Shown in pieces: positions 59,464 to 64,000 of a stretch of 64,000 nucleotides of DNA. The stretch lies in assembly GCF_016742955.1 (NCBI RefSeq), contig NZ_JABBYC010000006.1, positions 1 to 64,000 on the forward strand, read 5' to 3'. The position numbers and the translations under genes are program-made. The notes beneath the pieces are model-generated. The model was given only the letters and a program-made list of their open reading frames with translations, ran no database searches and had not been told where the DNA came from. How positions within the stretch are numbered: the first letter of the stretch is position 1; each line of letters starts with the position of its first letter. Origin of the DNA: Myceligenerans indicum. Its GTDB lineage: Bacteria; Actinomycetota; Actinomycetes; Actinomycetales; Cellulomonadaceae.

Positions 59464-60459
59464 TCAGGCCCTTTTTTCCCGAGTCGCCGGCACGGACGAT
59501 AACGCATCCGAGTGACCCGAAAGTCTCCTCGCCCTCGCACCCGCGGTGTCGATTCCCGGGTGCAGTACGCGCCATCCCGCCGACTCGTCGACGACCGAGG
59601 AGATCACGGCATCCCGCCGCGCCGCGTCCTGGCGGTCGGAGAGGACGAGCACCGAGGGTCCCGCACCCGAGATCGTCGCCGCCAGTCCTTCCGCGCGCAG
59701 CGAACGCAGGAGCTCGCTCGAGGCCCCCAGCACCTCTCCCCGGTACGACTGGTGCAGCCGGTCCTCGGTCGCCTCCAGCAGGAGCTCCGGCCGGCGGGCC
59801 AGAGCCTCGACGAGCAGCGCCGCCCGGCCGACGGTGAACGCCGCGTCGGCATGGTCGACCTTCGCCGGCAGCGCGGCGCGGGCGCGCGAGGTCTCCAGGC
59901 GCGCCTCCGGCACGATCACGGTCGCCTCGATCGCGGGGTCCACCTCCAGGTCGACGGCGCGCGGCCCCTCGTGTCCGGTCCATGCCACCGTGGCCCCACC
60001 GGCGATGGCCGGGGCGGCGTTGTCGGGGTGCCCCTCGAACTCGGTGGCGAGCCGGAGCACGGTCGCGGCGTCGACGGCGCGCGGGTCCGCCAGAAGGGCA
60101 CGCGCCGCCACGATGCCGGCGACCACCGCGGCCGACGACGACCCCATGCCACGCCCGTGCGGGATCACGTTGCGGCACGTCATGTGGATCCCGGTGGGCG
60201 TGGCACCCGCGAGGTCCAGCGTCCGGCGCAGGGCACGCACCACGAGGTGGTCCTCGCCGAGCGGGACCTCGCCCGCACCCTCTCCCTCGACGTCGACGAT
60301 CACCTCGTCGGCCGCGACGAGGCGCACCTCGACCTCGTCATGGACCGCGAGCGCGAGCCCCAGCGCGTCGTACCCCGGCCCGAGGTTGGCGCTCGTCGCG
60401 GGCACCCGGACCACCACGTGGTCGGCACCGAGCTGCATCTGGTCTGCCTTCTGGATCAT
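59464..60459 (-). CDS. thrB: Homoserine kinase
   Basis: A GHMP kinase that phosphorylates homoserine in threonine synthesis. 331 residues with VRVPATSANLGPGYDALGLAL, the ATP loop NVIPHGRGMGSSSAAVVAG and the C-terminal ATISGAGPSVLVL motif. ATG 60459 is given; ATG 60438 has a somewhat better ribosome site and would shorten it by 7 residues. It follows thrC after 61 bp. Confidence 0.96.
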   Translation of the reverse strand: MIQKADQMQLGADHVVVRVPATSANLGPGYDALGLALAVHDEVEVRLVAADEVIVDVEGEGAGEVPLGEDHLVVRALRRTLDLAGATPTGIHMTCRNVIPHGRGMGSSSAAVVAGIVAARALLADPRAVDAATVLRLATEFEGHPDNAAPAIAGGATVAWTGHEGPRAVDLEVDPAIEATVIVPEARLETSRARAALPAKVDHADAAFTVGRAALLVEALARRPELLLEATEDRLHQSYRGEVLGASSELLRSLRAEGLAATISGAGPSVLVLSDRQDAARRDAVISSVVDESAGWRVLHPGIDTAGARARRLSGHSDALSSVPATREKRA

Positions 60460-60520
60460 TCAGGTCCGTCGGTCGAGGGGGCGGCGCTCGCCCGGAGCGG
60501 GGCGCCCGGTGAACATGTCC

Positions 60521-61627
60521 TCAGTCGAGACCGAGCGCCGCGGCGATGGTGACGACGTCCGCGCCCACCTTCGTGGGCGCGACCTCGCCGCCGTCGGGCG
60601 TGCGCAGGGCCCAGCCCGGGTCCTTGAGCCCGTGTCCCGTCACGGTGATCACGATCCGTGCACCAGCCGGCACGAGCCCGCGCGCGGCACGGGACAGCAC
60701 ACCCGCCACACCGGCGGCGGAGGCCGGCTCCACGAACACGCCGACCTCGGCGGACAGGATCCGGTGCGCGGCGAGGATCTCGTCGTCGGACACCGCCTCG
60801 ATCACGCCGCCGGACGTGTCCCGGGCATCGATCGCCTGCTGCCACGAGGCCGGGTTTCCGATGCGGATCGCGGTGGCCACCGTCTCCGGCTGGTCCACCG
60901 GGTGGCCCTTGACGATCGGCGCGGCGCCGGCCGCCTGATACCCCCACATCGCCGGGGTGCGCGACGCCCCCACGGGCCCCGCGGAGGGATCGGCGTACTC
61001 GGTGTAACCCTTCCAGTAGGCCGTGATGTTCCCCGCGTTCCCCACCGGCAGGACGTGGATGTCCGGCGCGTCCCCGAGCGCGTCGACCACCTCGAACGCC
61101 GCCGTCTTCTGCCCCTCGATACGGTCCGGGTTGACGGAGTTCACGAGCTCGACCGGGTAGGCCTCGGCCAGCTTCCGCGCCGCCACCAGGCAGTCGTCGA
61201 AGTTCCCGTCCACCTGCAGCAACTGGGCACCGTGCGCGATGGCCTGGCTCAGCTTCCCCATGGCGATCTTGCCGTCCGGCACGAGCACCGCGCACGTCAT
61301 CCCGGCCCGCGTGGCGTACGCGGCGGCCGACGCCGAGGTGTTGCCCGTGGAGGCGCACACCACGGCCTTCGCGCCCCGGGCGGCCGCGGCGGAGATCGCC
61401 GTCGTCATCCCCCGGTCCTTGAACGAGCCGGTCGGGTTCATGCCCTCGAACTTGACGTACACCTCGGCGCCCACGCGGTCACCGATCGCCGGGGCGGGGA
61501 TCAGCGGCGTGCCGCCCTCGCCGAGCGTCACGACATGGCTCGTGAGGTGCTCGGGGAGCCGGTCGGCGTACTCGTGGATCACACCGCGCCACTGGTGGGC
61601 GGTGGGGGCAGCGACGGTCATCTTCAT
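60521..61627 (-). CDS. thrC: Threonine synthase
   Basis: A PLP enzyme that converts O-phosphohomoserine to threonine. 368 residues with the PLP lysine K70 in [26 protein letters not shown] and the phosphate loop [15 protein letters not shown]. This is the short threonine synthase class. ATG 61627 overlaps the hom stop (61624-61627). Confidence 0.96.
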   Translation of the reverse strand: MKMTVAAPTAHQWRGVIHEYADRLPEHLTSHVVTLGEGGTPLIPAPAIGDRVGAEVYVKFEGMNPTGSFKDRGMTTAISAAAARGAKAVVCASTGNTSASAAAYATRAGMTCAVLVPDGKIAMGKLSQAIAHGAQLLQVDGNFDDCLVAARKLAEAYPVELVNSVNPDRIEGQKTAAFEVVDALGDAPDIHVLPVGNAGNITAYWKGYTEYADPSAGPVGASRTPAMWGYQAAGAAPIVKGHPVDQPETVATAIRIGNPASWQQAIDARDTSGGVIEAVSDDEILAAHRILSAEVGVFVEPASAAGVAGVLSRAARGLVPAGARIVITVTGHGLKDPGWALRTPDGGEVAPTKVGADVVTIAAALGLD

Positions 61628-62907
61628 CCCTCGACTCGCAGGACCGACATGATCCGGCGGACGGACTCGAGTCCGTCCACCGCGGCGACCGTGGCCGCCA
61701 GTGAAGCCTCTCGCGCGGCGTGCGTCGTGAGGACGAGCGTGGCGCTGCCGCTGGTGGCAGCGGTCTGGCTGACGGTCTCGATCGAGACACCGTGGTCACC
61801 GAGCACGCCCGCGACCTCGGCGAGCCCGCCGGGACGGTCGGCGACCTCGAGACGCACCTGGTAGCGGGTGACCGCCGCATCCTGCGGCAGCACCGGCAGG
61901 GCCGCGTACGTCGACTCCTGCGGGCCCTTGCCGCCGAGCACCCGGTGCCGTCCCGCGGAGACGATGTCGCCCAGCACGGCCGACGACGTCGGACGACCGC
62001 CGGCTCCCTGGCCGTAGAACATCAACGGGCCGGCAGCGTCGGCCTCGACGAACACCGCGTTGAACGCTCCGCGGACGTTCGCCAGCGGGTGGTCCTTCGG
62101 CACGAGCGCCGGGTGTACGCGCGCGGAGACGCCTTCGGACGTCCGCTCGGCGATCGCCAGCAGCTTCACGCAGTAGCCGGTCCGATCGGCCCACTCCACG
62201 TCCTCCGCCGTGACACCGGAGATGCCCTCGCACGCGACGTCCTTCATCCGGACCCGGGTGTGGAAGGCGAGACTGGCGAGGATCGCGGCCTTGGCCGCGG
62301 CGTCGTACCCCTCGACGTCGGCGGTCGGGTCCGCCTCGGCGTACCCCAGCTCCTGTGCCTGCTTCACGGCGACATCGAGCTCGAGGCCGTGGCTCGACAT
62401 CTGGTCGAGGACGTAGTTGGTGGTGCCGTTGACGATACCGAGCACACGCGTGATGTCGTCGCCCGCGAGGGACTCGCGCAGGGGCCGCACGATCGGGATC
62501 GCGCCGGCGACGGCCGCCTCGCCGTGGATGTCCACACCGGCCGCGTCGGCCGCCTGGTAGAGCGACGGACCGTCGTCGGCCAGGAGTGCCTTGTTCGCCG
62601 TGACGACGGCGGCCCCACCCTCGATGGCACGCAGCAGCAGGGTTCGCGCCGGCTCCAGGCCGCCCATCAGCTCGACCACGACGTCGGCCTCGTCGACCAG
62701 GGTCTCGGCGTCCTCGGTGAACAGCTCACGCGGGATCGCGATGTCGCGCGGCGCGTCGGCGTTGCGCACCGCGATACCGGCGATCTCCAGCGGTGCGCCG
62801 ACACGTGCGGAGAGGTCCTCCTGGTCGTACAGGAGCGTCTTGGCGACCTGGGTGCCGACGACTCCGCAACCGAGCAGGGCGACGCGCAACGGTCGAGGTT
62901 CGGTCAT
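61624..62907 (-). CDS. hom: Homoserine dehydrogenase
   Basis: Reduces aspartate semialdehyde to homoserine. 427 residues: Rossmann motif [37 protein letters not shown], the catalytic [11 protein letters not shown] and [24 protein letters not shown], then a C-terminal ACT domain ([31 protein letters not shown]) for threonine feedback. ATG 62907 is used. It is coupled to thrC. Its upstream neighbour is secA, not the more usual lysA. Confidence 0.96.
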   Translation of the reverse strand: MTEPRPLRVALLGCGVVGTQVAKTLLYDQEDLSARVGAPLEIAGIAVRNADAPRDIAIPRELFTEDAETLVDEADVVVELMGGLEPARTLLLRAIEGGAAVVTANKALLADDGPSLYQAADAAGVDIHGEAAVAGAIPIVRPLRESLAGDDITRVLGIVNGTTNYVLDQMSSHGLELDVAVKQAQELGYAEADPTADVEGYDAAAKAAILASLAFHTRVRMKDVACEGISGVTAEDVEWADRTGYCVKLLAIAERTSEGVSARVHPALVPKDHPLANVRGAFNAVFVEADAAGPLMFYGQGAGGRPTSSAVLGDIVSAGRHRVLGGKGPQESTYAALPVLPQDAAVTRYQVRLEVADRPGGLAEVAGVLGDHGVSIETVSQTAATSGSATLVLTTHAAREASLAATVAAVDGLESVRRIMSVLRVEG

Positions 62908-62923
62908 CGGTACTCGTGTCTCC

Positions 62924-64000
62924 TCACATGTCGTTGAGGCCGTGGCAGGCCTTGTACTTCTTCCCCGAACCGCAGGGGCACTGCGCGTTGCGCGGCGTTC
63001 CCGGGAAGGTCCGGGTGTCAGCGGGACCTGCGGCCGCCTGTTCGGTGGAGCCGGCGGACGCACGGCGACCGCGACGAGTGGCCGGTCCCTGGACGAAGGC
63101 GGAACCGCTGCCGTCGTCGCTGGGCGCACTGTACGTCAACGGCGTGCGACGAGGCCCTTCGAGTCCACGAGCCTGGAGCACGGGCATCGGCTGGGTCTCC
63201 GTGGGCTCCGGCTGGCCGGTGCCCAGGCGGCCACCGCGCGGCGGCACCTTCTCGTCGCGGCCCACCGGGGCCATCACGCCGGTCATGCCGGTGGCACCGG
63301 GCACTCCCGCCGCGTCCGTGGCGCCCGGTCCCGAGGGTGCGGGCTGCGGGGCGGCCGCCGCGCCCTCGGCCATGGCACCGGCGACGGCGCCCGCGACCGC
63401 ACGGCCCTGCTGCCCGTCGTCGGCCTGCTGCACCGTCACCTCGAGGTTGAACAGGAAGCCGACGGACTGCTCCCGGATGGCGTCCTTCATCGCCTCGAAC
63501 AGCTGGAAGCCCTCGCGCTGGTACTCCACCAGGGGGTCGCGCTGCGCCATCGCGCGCAGGCCGATGCCCTCCTTGAGGTAGTCCATCTCGTACAGGTGCT
63601 CACGCCAGTTGCGGTCGGTCACCGACAGGACCACCCGGCGCTCGAGCTCACGCATCGCGGCCGAACCGAGCTCCTCCTCGCGGGCCCCATAGGCGACACG
63701 CGCGTCCGAGAGGACCTCCTCGAGCAGCAGCTCGCGGCTCACGCTGCCGACGCCGCCCGCCTCGGCGACCACGTCGTCGACGGTGATCGACACCGGGTAG
63801 ACGTTGCGCAGCGCCGTCCACAGCCCGTCGAGGTCCCACTCCTCGGGTGCGCCCTCGGCGGTCGCCGCCGTGACGTACTCCGTGATGATGTCCGTGACGA
63901 AGTGCTGCACCTGCTCGTGCAGGTCCTCACCGTCCAGCACCTTGCGACGCTCGGCGTAGATGATGTCGCGCTGGCGGGACAGGACGTCGTCGTACTTCAG
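62924..64000 (-). CDS. secA: SecA preprotein translocase ATPase, C-terminal part
   Basis: The frame is open to the window edge, so only the last roughly 358 residues are seen. The helical scaffold and wing are present ([27 protein letters not shown] at the edge; [46 protein letters not shown]). A Pro/Ala/Gly-rich linker follows, then the zinc-binding tail [17 protein letters not shown] (CxCx8CH) that contacts SecB-like factors or membrane. It lies 16 bp upstream of hom. Confidence 0.96.
   Translation of the reverse strand: MKYDDVLSRQRDIIYAERRKVLDGEDLHEQVQHFVTDIITEYVTAATAEGAPEEWDLDGLWTALRNVYPVSITVDDVVAEAGGVGSVSRELLLEEVLSDARVAYGAREEELGSAAMRELERRVVLSVTDRNWREHLYEMDYLKEGIGLRAMAQRDPLVEYQREGFQLFEAMKDAIREQSVGFLFNLEVTVQQADDGQQGRAVAGAVAGAMAEGAAAAPQPAPSGPGATDAAGVPGATGMTGVMAPVGRDEKVPPRGGRLGTGQPEPTETQPMPVLQARGLEGPRRTPLTYSAPSDDGSGSAFVQGPATRRGRRASAGSTEQAAAGPADTRTFPGTPRNAQCPCGSGKKYKACHGLNDM

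Overview
The window is about 64 kb of very high-GC DNA with actinobacterial gene content and order. It carries class Ib nrdHIEF, NucS instead of MutS/MutL, DUF2550 beside atpC, an Arg/Gly/Asp-rich insertion in Rho, many GTG starts, and hom-thrC-thrB-rho-rpmE-prfA-prmC-sua5-wecA-atp in one direction. The carbohydrate genes and the very short AtpC suggest Micrococcales, perhaps near Promicromonosporaceae or Cellulomonadaceae; this is inference. The first 38 bases are not genomic: positions 6-38 are an Illumina Nextera read-1 adapter, so the window starts at a contig end and the first gene is cut there.

Layout. 1-4.5 kb: truncated LacI regulator, glycogen branching enzyme glgB, and a thioredoxin-fold/TPR protein without redox cysteines. 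4.6-10 kb: a translationally coupled cassette of one proline-rich membrane protein and two paralogous lipoproteins (function unknown), divergent from a DivIVA-domain coiled-coil protein. 10-18 kb: two alpha/beta hydrolases, a zinc-ribbon-like protein, an FKBP lipoprotein, an MpaB/DUF2236 protein flanked by three tandem-repeat arrays, an AraC regulator with a divergent NmrA-like gene, and a DUF234-type ATPase. 18-22.6 kb: nrdHIEF with two NrdR-box-like sites 31 bp apart. 22.6-25.7 kb: a beta-lactamase-fold serine hydrolase and a GH1 beta-glucosidase.

25.8-41.5 kb is a carbohydrate-uptake island: GH42 beta-galactosidase, two ABC sugar importers, GH31 alpha-xylosidase (YicI type), a LacI regulator and a GH3 enzyme. 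The three glycosidase activities, all apparently cytoplasmic, together with the GH1 enzyme are those needed to strip galactose, xylose and glucose from xyloglucan oligosaccharides. LacI-type palindromes (GAAGCGCTTC and variants) lie in both divergent promoter regions and suggest joint control by the regulator encoded between them.

41.5-64 kb is mostly housekeeping and nearly all on the minus strand: a DUF402 protein, nagA, nucS, DUF2550, the complete F1Fo ATP synthase operon with an AtpI-like gene, a WecA/MraY-family transferase, Sua5, PrmC, RF1, L31, Rho, ThrB, ThrC, Hom and the C-terminal part of SecA running off the window. No rRNA, tRNA, insertion sequence, phage or CRISPR array was seen. 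The most unusual features are the many short tandem-repeat arrays (7, 15, 16 and 19 bp units), the GH3 enzyme with an inserted beta-trefoil-like domain, the lipoprotein cassette, the shortened AtpC preceded by a very strong hairpin, and secA lying directly upstream of hom.
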